NCBI GenBank assembly: GCA_023412765.1 | Contig: JAEZBX010000104.1 | Span: 1 to 25,725, forward strand | Reading direction: 5' to 3' | DNA: 25,725 nucleotides | From: Bacteroidota bacterium | Lineage (GTDB): Bacteria; Bacteroidota; Bacteroidia; Cytophagales; Cyclobacteriaceae | In this document: positions 15,517 through 23,761 of the stretch, one piece after another | Numbering within the stretch: the first letter of the stretch is position 1 | Layout of the letters: each line of letters opens with the position of its first letter | Made by a program: the position numbers and the translations under genes | Notes under the pieces: generated by a model | The model's input: the letters and a program-made list of their open reading frames with translations, nothing else | Database searches by the model: none | What the model was told of the DNA's origin: nothing

Positions 15517-18500
15517 CTGAATAAGCTGTTCAATATTTACCGTTCGTCCGCAGGATCAGGCAAGACAAGAACCTTGGCCAAAATTTATTTGTCGCTGGCC
15601 CTGCGCTACAAGTCCGACTACTTCAAACATATTCTCGCGGTCACTTTTACGAACAAGGCGACGCAGGAAATGAAGGATCGAATTCTCCTTTACCTCGACA
15701 AGTTTGCGAAGGGAATTGAGGATGAAGTTGCAAATGAATTAAAGCAAGAACTCAAACTGGATGATTCCACTTTTCAGCAGCATGCGCAGGAAATTCAATC
15801 AGCTATCCTCCACCAGTACGCGCAATTTTCAATCAGTACCATTGACGCCTTCTTCCAGAAGGTAATTCGCTCCTTTACACGCGAGGCTGGACTTATGGGT
15901 GACTACCGGCTGGAGGTAGAGCAGGATGAAATTTTAGAAGAGGTCATCGACAACCTGATCGATGAACTGGGCAGCAATAAAGAGCTTACCAATTGGGTGG
16001 TAGAATTTGCCAGAGATAATCTCGAAAATGAGCGGGCATGGGATGTGCGTTTCAGTCTCATCGAATTCGCAAAGGAAATATTTCGAGATGAATTCAAGGA
16101 TATCGAAGAGGATGTCATCAGGCGAACCAGCGATCGGGATTTCTTCAGGCAACTCCGCGAGAATTTGTGGGCTGTAAGAAGCAAGTTCTTAGCTGAATGT
16201 CAGGCACTAGGCAAAGAGGCATTGGAAATTTTCGAAGCATCCGGACTGTCGTTAGCGGACATTTCTTACGGACGCGGGTCAGGGTTGCTAACCTTCTTCG
16301 AAACATATGTAAACAGAAATAGTGTTAAAGGAATCCCTGAGCCAAGTGGTCGTATCAAAGAATACTTCGATAATGCTGATAACTGGCCACATAAAAGCAC
16401 GACGAGACGCAAAGATGTATTAGACGTCGCCGCGAAAATTATACCCATAAAACGAAAGATCGTCGATCTCTACGAAAACCAGCTTTCACCAGCACTTAGC
16501 GCAGAGGTTGTTATACAAAACCTTTACGTTTTCGGATTAGTAGCAGACATCTCAAGAAAACTGAAAGAATATAAAGCAGAAAATAATGTGATGCTCCTGG
16601 CGGATGCACCCAAGTTTTTAAATGGTGTGATCCAGGATAGCGATACACCTTTTATTTATGAAAAGGTAGGGGCTTTCTACAGAAATTATTTGATCGACGA
16701 ATTCCAGGACACGTCCGCAATGCAATGGAAAAACTTTCTGCCACTATTAGTTAACAGTATGGATCAAGGATACCCCAGCCTGGTCGTTGGTGACGTCAAA
16801 CAGGCAATCTACCGATGGCGTGGTGGAGATTTAAAATTATTGCAAGAAGATGTTGAACGTCATATTGGAAAAATGAGAACTGATATCCAGGTCCTGGATA
16901 GCAACTATCGCAGTTCGGCAACTATCGTAAACTTCAATAATATCTTTTTCGAGGCAGCTTCTAAGAAAGTTGCATTCGAGACCGCAGGTGGTATTGCATC
17001 TGAAGCGTATCGCGACGTCCGCCAGAAAGAATTTCGCGAAAACGACGGCTTTGTTGCAATAAAGTTTCTTAAAGACCAGGAAGATCTTTCGTGGCAAGAT
17101 CAGGCTATGAACCTGTTGCCATCATATCTCGAGCAGTTGCAGGACAATGGAATCGCCCTGAAAGACATTGCTATCCTGGTGCGCAGGAATGACGAAGGCC
17201 AGCAAATTGTGGCCAACCTCTTAACCTATAAAAACTCGGATCTCGCTAAACCCGGGTATCGATACGACGTGGTGTCCAATGAATCACTTCGGATAGATGG
17301 CGCATCGTCAGTTAATCTTTTGCTTGGTGCGATGCGTTATCTGCTAAATCCAGAAGATGTTATCTCCCGTGCACAACTGGCATACGAGTTTGCAAGACAA
17401 CAAGAACCGAAGCGGCCACTTACGGAAGTTTTCGCGGTAGCAAACCAGGTATTTTTTGAGAGTAACCTCCCTCCCGCTTTTGCAAAAGAAAAATCATCCT
17501 TGAAAAAATTGCCGCTGTTCGAGCTTACTGAAACGCTTATTGAAATATTTAAGCTTGGCGACCAAAAGGGTGAGTTGGCTTATCTTCAGGCTTTTCAAAA
17601 CCTCGTACTCGAATTTTACAGTCGCGAAAGAAATGATTTGGGTGCATTTCTGGAGTGGTGGGATTTGAACAAGCATAAAAAATCCATCCAGGTTTCGGGC
17701 GATGTCGACGCCGTGCAAATACTTACAATACATAAAGCGAAGGGACTTCAATTCAAGTATGTAATTATTCCTTTCTGCCTGTGGAATCTTGATCACGATC
17801 CTTTTCGAAGTCCAACGCTGTGGGTATCCTCTTCTGAAAAGCCGTTCAAAGATGCAGGATTTCTGCCGGTTAGATATTCTAAAACCCTCGACAAAACATG
17901 CTTTAAAGACTATTACGTAGCTGAGCGGACGAGAAGTTATCTTGACAATCTTAATCTGCTATATGTGGCGCTTACCCGAGCAGAACGGGGAATGATAGTG
18001 CTAGCGCCTCATCGATCTAAGATCGAAAATGCCCGAACGGTAGCTGACTTGCTGCATCTCGGCATAACTCAAACAGCCCTCGCCGACAACTGGAAGGAAG
18101 TAACGCTTGAATATTCCGTTGGGAAATTAGCAGCGAGCAGCCATGGAGCTCAGATCATGTCCGAGGCAGTGAGCCTGAATTCTTATCCGGCATTCCATTG
18201 GCGGGAGAAGTTGGTAATTCGTCAGACCGCTAAAGGATATTTTGATCCCGCACAAAATGAAAAGCTTGAGAAGATGAACATGGGTATTCACCTTCATACA
18301 ATCCTCTCCAGAATTAAGTATTCGCGTGATCTTCAGACTGTGGTAGAACAGATGCTTTTAGAGGGTATTATTACAATAGACGAACGTGATCCGATCGTTA
18401 ACCAAATCGAAGAATTGTTTAAGCTACCTCAGGTTTCCAGATGGTTCGATAACGATTGGGATATCCGTACCGAGATTCCCATACTTTTACCTGATGGAAC

Positions 18501-18750
18501 AGAGAACCGAATCGACAGATTGATGATCAAGGATAAGAAGGCGGTTGTTGTTGACTTCAAGACAGGCAATCCACAAAAATCAGATCAGCCTCAAGTGTTG
18601 ATGTACATGGATATTTTACGCAAAATGAATTTTGTGGACGTAGAAGGATATCTGTTGTATATCAAAACAAAACAGGTTGCTTCCGTTAGCCGTGAAAAAG
18701 TAAAAGTCTCGAAGAGAAAGGATGAAAATCAGATCAGTCTTGAATTTTAA
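15517..18750 (+). CDS. AddA/RecB-like UvrD-family helicase with C-terminal PD-(D/E)XK nuclease
   Basis: Superfamily 1A helicase-nuclease of the UvrD/RecB/AddA type, which processes double-strand DNA ends for recombination. Motifs (numbered from 15517): Walker A AGSGKT (12-17), motif Ia TFTNKATQEM, motif II DEFQDTS (394-400), motif III GDVKQAIYRWRGGD, motif V region VQILTIHKAKGLQFKYV, motif VI LLYVALTRAERG. The C-terminus has a RecB-type nuclease: GIHLHTIL, then NRIDRLMI, VVVDFKTG (Asp1013, Lys1015) and QVLMYMD. The first ATG/TTG-type start (TTG 15574) would remove Walker A, and the frame is closed by TGA at 15487, so translation must begin in 15490-15535, where only CTG (15517, 15526) and ATT codons are available. 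CTG 15517 gives (M)NKLFNIYRSSAGSGKT, which fits family N-termini. Length about 1077 residues. No AddB-like partner is adjacent. Confidence 0.9.
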   Translation: MNKLFNIYRSSAGSGKTRTLAKIYLSLALRYKSDYFKHILAVTFTNKATQEMKDRILLYLDKFAKGIEDEVANELKQELKLDDSTFQQHAQEIQSAILHQYAQFSISTIDAFFQKVIRSFTREAGLMGDYRLEVEQDEILEEVIDNLIDELGSNKELTNWVVEFARDNLENERAWDVRFSLIEFAKEIFRDEFKDIEEDVIRRTSDRDFFRQLRENLWAVRSKFLAECQALGKEALEIFEASGLSLADISYGRGSGLLTFFETYVNRNSVKGIPEPSGRIKEYFDNADNWPHKSTTRRKDVLDVAAKIIPIKRKIVDLYENQLSPALSAEVVIQNLYVFGLVADISRKLKEYKAENNVMLLADAPKFLNGVIQDSDTPFIYEKVGAFYRNYLIDEFQDTSAMQWKNFLPLLVNSMDQGYPSLVVGDVKQAIYRWRGGDLKLLQEDVERHIGKMRTDIQVLDSNYRSSATIVNFNNIFFEAASKKVAFETAGGIASEAYRDVRQKEFRENDGFVAIKFLKDQEDLSWQDQAMNLLPSYLEQLQDNGIALKDIAILVRRNDEGQQIVANLLTYKNSDLAKPGYRYDVVSNESLRIDGASSVNLLLGAMRYLLNPEDVISRAQLAYEFARQQEPKRPLTEVFAVANQVFFESNLPPAFAKEKSSLKKLPLFELTETLIEIFKLGDQKGELAYLQAFQNLVLEFYSRERNDLGAFLEWWDLNKHKKSIQVSGDVDAVQILTIHKAKGLQFKYVIIPFCLWNLDHDPFRSPTLWVSSSEKPFKDAGFLPVRYSKTLDKTCFKDYYVAERTRSYLDNLNLLYVALTRAERGMIVLAPHRSKIENARTVADLLHLGITQTALADNWKEVTLEYSVGKLAASSHGAQIMSEAVSLNSYPAFHWREKLVIRQTAKGYFDPAQNEKLEKMNMGIHLHTILSRIKYSRDLQTVVEQMLLEGIITIDERDPIVNQIEELFKLPQVSRWFDNDWDIRTEIPILLPDGTENRIDRLMIKDKKAVVVDFKTGNPQKSDQPQVLMYMDILRKMNFVDVEGYLLYIKTKQVASVSREKVKVSKRKDENQISLEF

Positions 18751-18786
18751 AATGTGCAACCTAATAGCTATGCGCTTCTTGTTCAA

Positions 18787-19206
18787 TCAGGAGATTGTTA
18801 CATGGTAAACATCACGCATATTCCGTTGAATATCCCTAACACAAAAGCCCCCTGGCTGCGGAATTTCTTCGATCAAATCAAATTTTGTACAGGATTTTGG
18901 CAAAGCTGAAAAAACAAGAATAAAGTTATGAATACGCTTATTCGGGATAATCGTCCATAATGGCGCTATTGAAATATTTTCAGCGTGCACAAGAGAAGAT
19001 TTTGAACCAGATGAATGATCGACCAGGAATGTAGTTCTCCATATCCTTATTAACGCATCCTCCCAGGTATTGTCGAACGAACAGTGGACATAAACGTATG
19101 AATCTTCCAAAACTGAAAGCTGTATCGATGCAAGAACACTGTCGTCAACAGCAGGCTTTACCTTAACCGGGGGATCTTGAATAATGGTTTTCGAACCGTT
19201 TGTCAT
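18787..19206 (-). CDS. Small protein of unknown function
   Basis: I cannot assign a function. The 139-residue product has no signal peptide or TM segment. It appears to be a compact mixed or mostly beta domain: strands such as SYVYVHCSF and NFILVFSAL, a Trp-containing segment (LIRIWRTTFLVD), and a C-terminal block SCTKFDLIEEIPQPGGF followed by IQRNMRDVYHVTIS that looks conserved. Codon use resembles its neighbours, and it fills the space exactly between the AddA-like gene (convergent, 36 bases) and the AGE epimerase gene (same strand, 44 bases upstream), so it is likely real. It could be co-transcribed with the epimerase gene. Confidence 0.7.
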   Translation of the reverse strand: MTNGSKTIIQDPPVKVKPAVDDSVLASIQLSVLEDSYVYVHCSFDNTWEDALIRIWRTTFLVDHSSGSKSSLVHAENISIAPLWTIIPNKRIHNFILVFSALPKSCTKFDLIEEIPQPGGFCVRDIQRNMRDVYHVTIS

Positions 19207-19250
19207 TGCTATGTTGTAAAGTTACAGCAACATCTCAAACATCTCAAGTG

Positions 19251-20612
19251 CTAATGCTTTTCATTTGACTTTAATCGTTGAGCGCAATTGGCTAACGCAC
19301 GATACTGATGGTACGCTGCCTTCCATATGTGGCCCTTTAGCGCTGTCTTTTGTTTCGGGTCTTTGTCCAGACCGCCGGGATACCATTCACCGTGCTCATG
19401 ATCGATCAGGTTTGTGTCAATATATGTCCACATCTTCTTGAACTTTTCGAAGTATTGCCGTTGGTCATCTGGATAAAGGTCCGCCATGATCAAGAGTGTG
19501 TTCAGACCCTCCGCTTGTGCCCACCAATTTTTTGTGTCCCTGATGATAGTTATATCATTCTTATCCTTGAAATAATAACCCTCATCATAAAAACCACCAA
19601 CCTCATCGTCCCATCCTTTATCAAGAGAATGATCTACCATCTTCTTACCGATTTCCAATGTGCGCGAGTTGTCAGTTATTCCGAGAGCGTGTGAAGCCTC
19701 CAACATGAGGTAGGCAGTTTCAACATCATGGCCAAACGAAACGTGATCAAGTCCGCGATGTTTCAGCACAACTTCTTCACTTGAATCGCGAAATGAAACA
19801 GGTGTCCAGTCGGGTTGAAAGAACAAAGTAAGGGATCCCTTGTCATCCACGATAGTGTCTCGAATCAAAGTAAGCATTTCATTCACTCTTTCACCTACTA
19901 GTTTGTCAGGCCAAACCTGATACAATTCTGTAAATGCTTCCAGCAAGTGGATTGAGCTGTTCTGATCCTTGTAACCTGTCTCTGCCGTGGATGGCACACT
20001 GCTGTCGCGTTGTATTACCGATCCATCTCTCTTCATATGTTGAAAATATCCCTTGAACACTGGATCGTGACTATGCTCTTCCATCCACATGAATGCTTTC
20101 TTGGCAAGGTTCAAGGCGCTTGTATCCTGCGTGGCGTGGTAATAAGCGGCGAGCGCATAAATACCGAATGAATTTCCATAGGCCGTTTTTTCGTCAGTGG
20201 GTCCGCCCTTCACATTGCCCTGTCGATCGACAAGTGTATGAAAACCTCCATACGTCTTATCCCACATTACATCCTTCAAAAACTTAAAACCATGTGTTGC
20301 ACATTCCTTGTAATGTGGAACATCGGGATAAACTTCTGACGCCTTTGCTGATGTCCACACATGCCGCGCCTGCGAAACGATCATCTTGTCCTGGTCGCCG
20401 GTAGGCTTGAAATCAAAAGTCCATGTGCTCAGGTATCCACCATATTCTTTGTCCATTGCCGCCGGATACCATTTGTTTAAGAGTTCTGTAGTAATAGAAT
20501 TTTCTATCTTTTGAGCGAGCTCAAGCCTTTCGTTTTTTTCCTTAGATGCACATGCCGCAAAGCACAAACAGATTACAAAAAATACAAATGAACGAACAGT
20601 TAAATTTTGCAT
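19251..20612 (-). CDS. AGE-family sugar 2-epimerase, lipoprotein form
   Basis: Member of the N-acylglucosamine 2-epimerase / cellobiose 2-epimerase superfamily, an (alpha/alpha)6-barrel that interconverts C2 epimers of sugars such as glucose/mannose-type reducing ends. Conserved signatures: WYPAAMDKEYGGY near the N-terminus, QARHVWTSAKASE, SFGHDVETAYLM with catalytic His295, WWAQAEGLNTLL, and KGHIWKAAYHQYRAL with the second His435. I place the start at ATG 20612, not the in-frame ATG 17 codons upstream (20663), because it begins a clean lipoprotein signal peptide ending in the lipobox FAAC (Cys21); the longer form would put a polar tail in front. The mature enzyme of about 430 residues is thus probably membrane-anchored, acting on sugars outside the cytoplasm, unlike classical cytosolic members. 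Exact substrate unknown. Confidence 0.87.
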   Translation of the reverse strand: MQNLTVRSFVFFVICLCFAACASKEKNERLELAQKIENSITTELLNKWYPAAMDKEYGGYLSTWTFDFKPTGDQDKMIVSQARHVWTSAKASEVYPDVPHYKECATHGFKFLKDVMWDKTYGGFHTLVDRQGNVKGGPTDEKTAYGNSFGIYALAAYYHATQDTSALNLAKKAFMWMEEHSHDPVFKGYFQHMKRDGSVIQRDSSVPSTAETGYKDQNSSIHLLEAFTELYQVWPDKLVGERVNEMLTLIRDTIVDDKGSLTLFFQPDWTPVSFRDSSEEVVLKHRGLDHVSFGHDVETAYLMLEASHALGITDNSRTLEIGKKMVDHSLDKGWDDEVGGFYDEGYYFKDKNDITIIRDTKNWWAQAEGLNTLLIMADLYPDDQRQYFEKFKKMWTYIDTNLIDHEHGEWYPGGLDKDPKQKTALKGHIWKAAYHQYRALANCAQRLKSNEKH

Positions 20613-20879
20613 GGACAAAGTAGAAGTTGATGACATGAATGAATGATCTGGAAACAATTCCAATGTGATTGGACAATTGAATTAGCAGAAAATTCACGGT
20701 TCGTGCAACATTCAATTTTTCTCATTAGAGGAAGAAACTTGGACTATTCCTCGCTTCTTAGTTCAAAGCGGAATCGCGCTATGCTTTTTTTTACACAGAC
20801 GGTATCCATGTAAGCATCATAGGGTGGCCCAAAGGAACCTAAAAAATTATTGTATGTGGTTGATATTGATTTTGAGAAA
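20613..20879. other. Intergenic region, nothing recognised
   Basis: About 270 bases between the SDR gene and the AGE epimerase gene, both on the minus strand. It should contain the epimerase promoter. I see no repeat, RNA gene or convincing coding frame; an open frame on the minus strand across 20744-20989 overlaps the SDR gene end and has no recognisable domain. Confidence 0.5.
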
Positions 20880-21911
20880 TTAATTCTCATTATTCTTTGC
20901 GGCGGCCCGATCGGTCGTGCTTCCGAATGCCATCGACAATTCTGACTCGCTTTCATGTCCTTTCTTGGTGACATTAGTTCCCATGGCATCAGGTAATAAC
21001 TTATTGGCTAAAGACATGATTACGTTCATCCATCCAGGTGCGAATCCTTGCAGAATCGTCGCTACTTTTGCTGTTGCCGACAAGACAGCCTCAGACTGTC
21101 CTTCTTCTATAGCCGAGATGATCTCTCTGGCAGCGGATTCAGCAGATTGTGAAAGCAACGGAGATGAATCTGCCAATTTAAACCAGGCATATTCTGCTTC
21201 ATGATCACCTTTGACTTCAACGTTTCTTGGGCTACCTGTCCGCATAAGATTCGGCACCACCGTAGTTACCATAATATTGTCTTTCTTTAATTCCGCGTGC
21301 ATTCCTTCTGATAATCCTACCAATGCAAACTTGCTCGCAGTGTATGGAAGCAAATGCGGCACGGCTATCTTACCTCCGATAGAAGTGATGTTAATTATTT
21401 TTCCTCCTCCTTGTTCTTTGAAGTAAGGTATTACTGCAAGCATCGTATACAAAGCAGACCAGAAGTTTGCTTTCATTGCCTGCTCGTATTCATTGACACC
21501 CATATTTTCCTGAGGGCCAACCTGAACCATACCCGCATTATTGATCACAACATCCAATCGTCCATAGTGCTCGAGGATATCAATAATCATCGCCTTGACC
21601 TGGCGTTCATCCGTAACGTCAACAGTCATTGATATCACTTCAGCGCCTTGCTCTTCCAACTCGACGTGCGCTTCTCCCAATTGTTCAGGCGTTCTCGCGC
21701 AGATTGCAAGTCTTGCGCCTTTGGCAGCCAGCTGTCTTGCCAAGACCAAACCAAGTCCTCGCGATCCACCTGTCACCAAAACGACTTTACCTCTCAAGTC
21801 ATAGCGGTTCAAACTTTTGTAAATTGAATTAGCGATTAGGAAGGCGCCAGCTCCTATAGCGGCCCATTTTACTACTTCCTGAATTGAAGATTTTCCTGTG
21901 TCGGTAGCCAT
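20880..21911 (-). CDS. Membrane-anchored short-chain dehydrogenase/reductase
   Basis: Classical SDR oxidoreductase with an N-terminal hydrophobic segment (residues about 16-30) that may anchor it to the inner membrane. The Rossmann nucleotide-binding motif TGGSRGLG (47-54), the NNAG motif (124-127) and the catalytic Ser177, Tyr190 and Lys194 (YTASK) are all present, so it should be an active NAD(P)-dependent enzyme; an Arg and a basic residue after the glycine motif region suggest NADP preference, weakly. The 343-residue length exceeds the core family (about 250) because of the N-terminal anchor and a C-terminal extension rich in polar residues (KKGHESESELSMAFG). The substrate cannot be deduced. 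Neighbours (AHSA1 protein upstream, 157 bases; AGE epimerase downstream) give no clear pathway. Confidence 0.9.
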   Translation of the reverse strand: MATDTGKSSIQEVVKWAAIGAGAFLIANSIYKSLNRYDLRGKVVLVTGGSRGLGLVLARQLAAKGARLAICARTPEQLGEAHVELEEQGAEVISMTVDVTDERQVKAMIIDILEHYGRLDVVINNAGMVQVGPQENMGVNEYEQAMKANFWSALYTMLAVIPYFKEQGGGKIINITSIGGKIAVPHLLPYTASKFALVGLSEGMHAELKKDNIMVTTVVPNLMRTGSPRNVEVKGDHEAEYAWFKLADSSPLLSQSAESAAREIISAIEEGQSEAVLSATAKVATILQGFAPGWMNVIMSLANKLLPDAMGTNVTKKGHESESELSMAFGSTTDRAAAKNNEN

Positions 21912-22068
21912 GATCGTAGATGTTTAGTGGAAACATCAATTCAAAAACAGGCCAAAAATATACTTCGACGGTTACGGCAAAAAATGCCACCCGAGTTGCC
22001 TGGATGGCGCGGTCTGTTCACTTAACAAATGTATTCCTACAGACAGGCTGTAGATGTTTTTACACACT

Positions 22069-22446
22069 CTAGGAATAAAACTCGTAAAGGGATGTAAAAT
22101 AAACATCGTTCCAACCTTCAACAATGTCATCGTAATCTTCGTCGGGAATATTCGTATGTTTCAATTCAACCGAAGTGCCACGGGCGTGCGGATGGAGCTT
22201 AATGCTGACGAGTGAAATTTCTTTGTGATCACCAAAATACCAATGCTGAATAATTTTTTTACCTGTCTCAAATTCTACATTTTTGCCCACGATACTTCCA
22301 TCAAACATAGAAAATTCCGACCCTGGTTCTGTAGACATTTCTGCAGGTTCGCCCGTCCACAAGTGAATTGTCGATGGGTTCGTAAGGGCAAGGTAAACTT
22401 CTTCAGGTTGGGCGGGAATGATGTAGTACTTTTTAAAGTCTTTCAT
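22069..22446 (-). CDS. AHSA1/SRPBCC (START-like) domain protein
   Basis: A 125-residue single-domain protein of the SRPBCC superfamily, close to the AHSA1 branch (named for similarity to the C-terminal domain of the Hsp90 activator Aha1). Signatures: KKYYIIPAQPEEVYLALTNP at the N-terminus, WTGEPAEMSTEPGSEFSMFDG, and a C-terminal amphipathic helix beginning EGWNDVYFTSLYEF. Such proteins form a helix-grip fold with a hydrophobic pocket; bacterial members bind small ligands or have unknown roles. Cytoplasmic, no signal peptide. It is transcribed away from the rhomboid gene, with only 28 bases between the start codons, so their promoters must overlap each other or the coding ends. Confidence 0.88.
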   Translation of the reverse strand: MKDFKKYYIIPAQPEEVYLALTNPSTIHLWTGEPAEMSTEPGSEFSMFDGSIVGKNVEFETGKKIIQHWYFGDHKEISLVSIKLHPHARGTSVELKHTNIPDEDYDDIVEGWNDVYFTSLYEFYS

Positions 22447-22474
22447 AATAACTTCAAATACAACGTAAACTAAG

Positions 22475-23101
22475 GTGTTTTTTATAACCTATACTATTAT
22501 TGGCGTAACTGTTCTCGTTAGTATGATGGCATTCAACCGCCCAAACATGCTTTCAGAGTTCATGATGAATCCTTACAAGATAAAATCCCGAGGGCAGTAT
22601 TATCGTTTTATCACCTCAGGATTTATTCACCAGGATCACATGCACCTGATTCTGAACATGTTCTCATTTTATTTCTTCGGACGGGTCATTGAGATTGTGT
22701 TTCGATCGGTGTTCGGCGAATGGGGCGCGGTTTATTATATCGCACTGTATATCCTCGCTATTATTGTTTCTGACATTCCAAGTTATGTGAAACATAAAGA
22801 CAATCCCGGTTATAATTCGCTGGGAGCTTCCGGTGGTGTCGCTGCGGTAATTTTCGCGTCGATAGTTTTTCAACCGACGCAAGACATATGTCTTTTCTTA
22901 GCGCTTTGTTTACCCGGGTTTATACTCGGCACCGCTTATATTATTTATTCCTATTACCAGGGAAGGAAGTCAAACGATAACATCAATCATGACGCTCATT
23001 TGTACGGCGCTGTGTTCGGATTCATTTTTTGTGTGGTCTTGTATCCTCCGTCGCTCGCTAGTTTTTTCCGGCAGATTATGGCGTGGAAAATTTTTGAATG
23101 A
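22475..23101 (+). CDS. Rhomboid-family intramembrane serine protease
   Basis: A 208-residue polytopic membrane protease that cleaves substrate TM helices inside the bilayer. The rhomboid core is intact: HxHLILNM in TM2 (conserved His and Asn), the GASGG motif with catalytic Ser119, and AHLYGAVFG with catalytic His175 in the last TM segment. It starts with GTG (22475); the next in-frame ATG (residue 17) would remove most of the first TM segment (ITYTIIGVTVLVSMMAF), so the GTG is preferred. A purine-rich TAAGG touches the start but is too close to act as a standard Shine-Dalgarno. Physiological substrate unknown. Confidence 0.9.
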   Translation: MFFITYTIIGVTVLVSMMAFNRPNMLSEFMMNPYKIKSRGQYYRFITSGFIHQDHMHLILNMFSFYFFGRVIEIVFRSVFGEWGAVYYIALYILAIIVSDIPSYVKHKDNPGYNSLGASGGVAAVIFASIVFQPTQDICLFLALCLPGFILGTAYIIYSYYQGRKSNDNINHDAHLYGAVFGFIFCVVLYPPSLASFFRQIMAWKIFE

Positions 23102-23123
23102 CAATTAATTCACGCAAAAGATC

Positions 23124-23224
23124 GCCATAAAGTCACCAGGACACAAAGGAGCACGAAGTTTTTTTCCATTTTTGCCTTTCCAAAAAATTCTTTGTGATAC
23201 TTCGTGTCTTTGTGACTTAGTGGC
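23124..23224. repeat. Imperfect inverted repeat of the GCCACTAAGTCACAAAG type
   Basis: Arms 23124-23158 and 23190-23224 (35 bases each) are reverse complements at 27 of 35 positions, counted by eye, around a T-rich 31-base centre. The consensus GCCACTAAGTCACAAAGACA resembles short dispersed repeats found between genes in many bacterial genomes. It lies just downstream of the rhomboid gene and between convergent genes, so its hairpin could serve as a bidirectional transcript end. Confidence 0.7.
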
Positions 23225-23282
23225 AAAATTTATAATTCTTTAAAAAATAAGACCAATATAACAGAACCAGGTTTCGCACCCT

Positions 23283-23756
23283 TTAGCTTAAGGCAGCAAT
23301 TTCATTATGGTAGTCGAACTGCAGATCTTCGGGCAACTGGGAAAGAAGTGTATTAATTTTCTTGAGCTGTTGTTCATTCATATTATACAACACTGTGCTT
23401 GAGCGCAGGGGAACTCCTGCCTCCCTTACCTTCGAGCAAAAGTATAATCTCAGCTCCAACTCAGTTTGCTTAATACCAGAATATTTAATTTGCTTGTTTA
23501 GCATCCGCAATATTTTGCGCAGACTTTTCTTAATGTAATAGACATGGCCCGTAGGAAGTGAATGAAACATCGTATCCATTTCTGCCTTGATACTATTCAC
23601 ATAACCAGACTCGTCATGGGCCTCAAACAATAAGTAAGTAAGCAGCTCTTTATTTTCCTTTTTGTATTTCGCCAGCCGCATACAGATGTCGCGGACGATT
23701 TTTGAATCCAGATCAACCAGTTCTTTTTTTATTTCATTAAGCGAAGCTGCTTCCAT
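23283..23756 (-). CDS. Helical protein of unknown function
   Basis: I do not recognise a family with certainty. The 157-residue product is highly charged and predicted almost all-helical, with no signal peptide or TM segment: MEAASLNEIKKELVDLDSKI at the N-terminus, a segment LLTYLLFEAHDESGYVNSIK, a basic helix YYIKKSLRKILRMLNKQIKY, and a terminal segment QQLKKINTLLSQLPEDLQFD. It is five bases downstream of the aldose epimerase gene on the same strand, so the two are probably one transcript, yet nothing links it to sugar metabolism. Cytoplasmic location is likely. Confidence 0.78.
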   Translation of the reverse strand: MEAASLNEIKKELVDLDSKIVRDICMRLAKYKKENKELLTYLLFEAHDESGYVNSIKAEMDTMFHSLPTGHVYYIKKSLRKILRMLNKQIKYSGIKQTELELRLYFCSKVREAGVPLRSSTVLYNMNEQQLKKINTLLSQLPEDLQFDYHNEIAALS

Positions 23757-23761
23757 AATTC

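Noticed and set aside
15574..18750. AddA-like gene starting at TTG 15574
   Set aside because: This start discards the Walker A motif SSAGSGKT encoded just upstream, although all other helicase and nuclease motifs are intact.
20744..20989. 81-residue minus-strand frame downstream of and overlapping the SDR gene
   Set aside because: It overlaps the SDR coding end in another frame, has no recognisable motif, and begins inside a well-supported gene.
22036..22053. Possible terminator hairpin CTACAG-ACAGG-CTGTAG downstream of the AHSA1 gene
   Set aside because: The stem is only six pairs, and the T-rich stretch after it is on the strand opposite to the gene that would need it.
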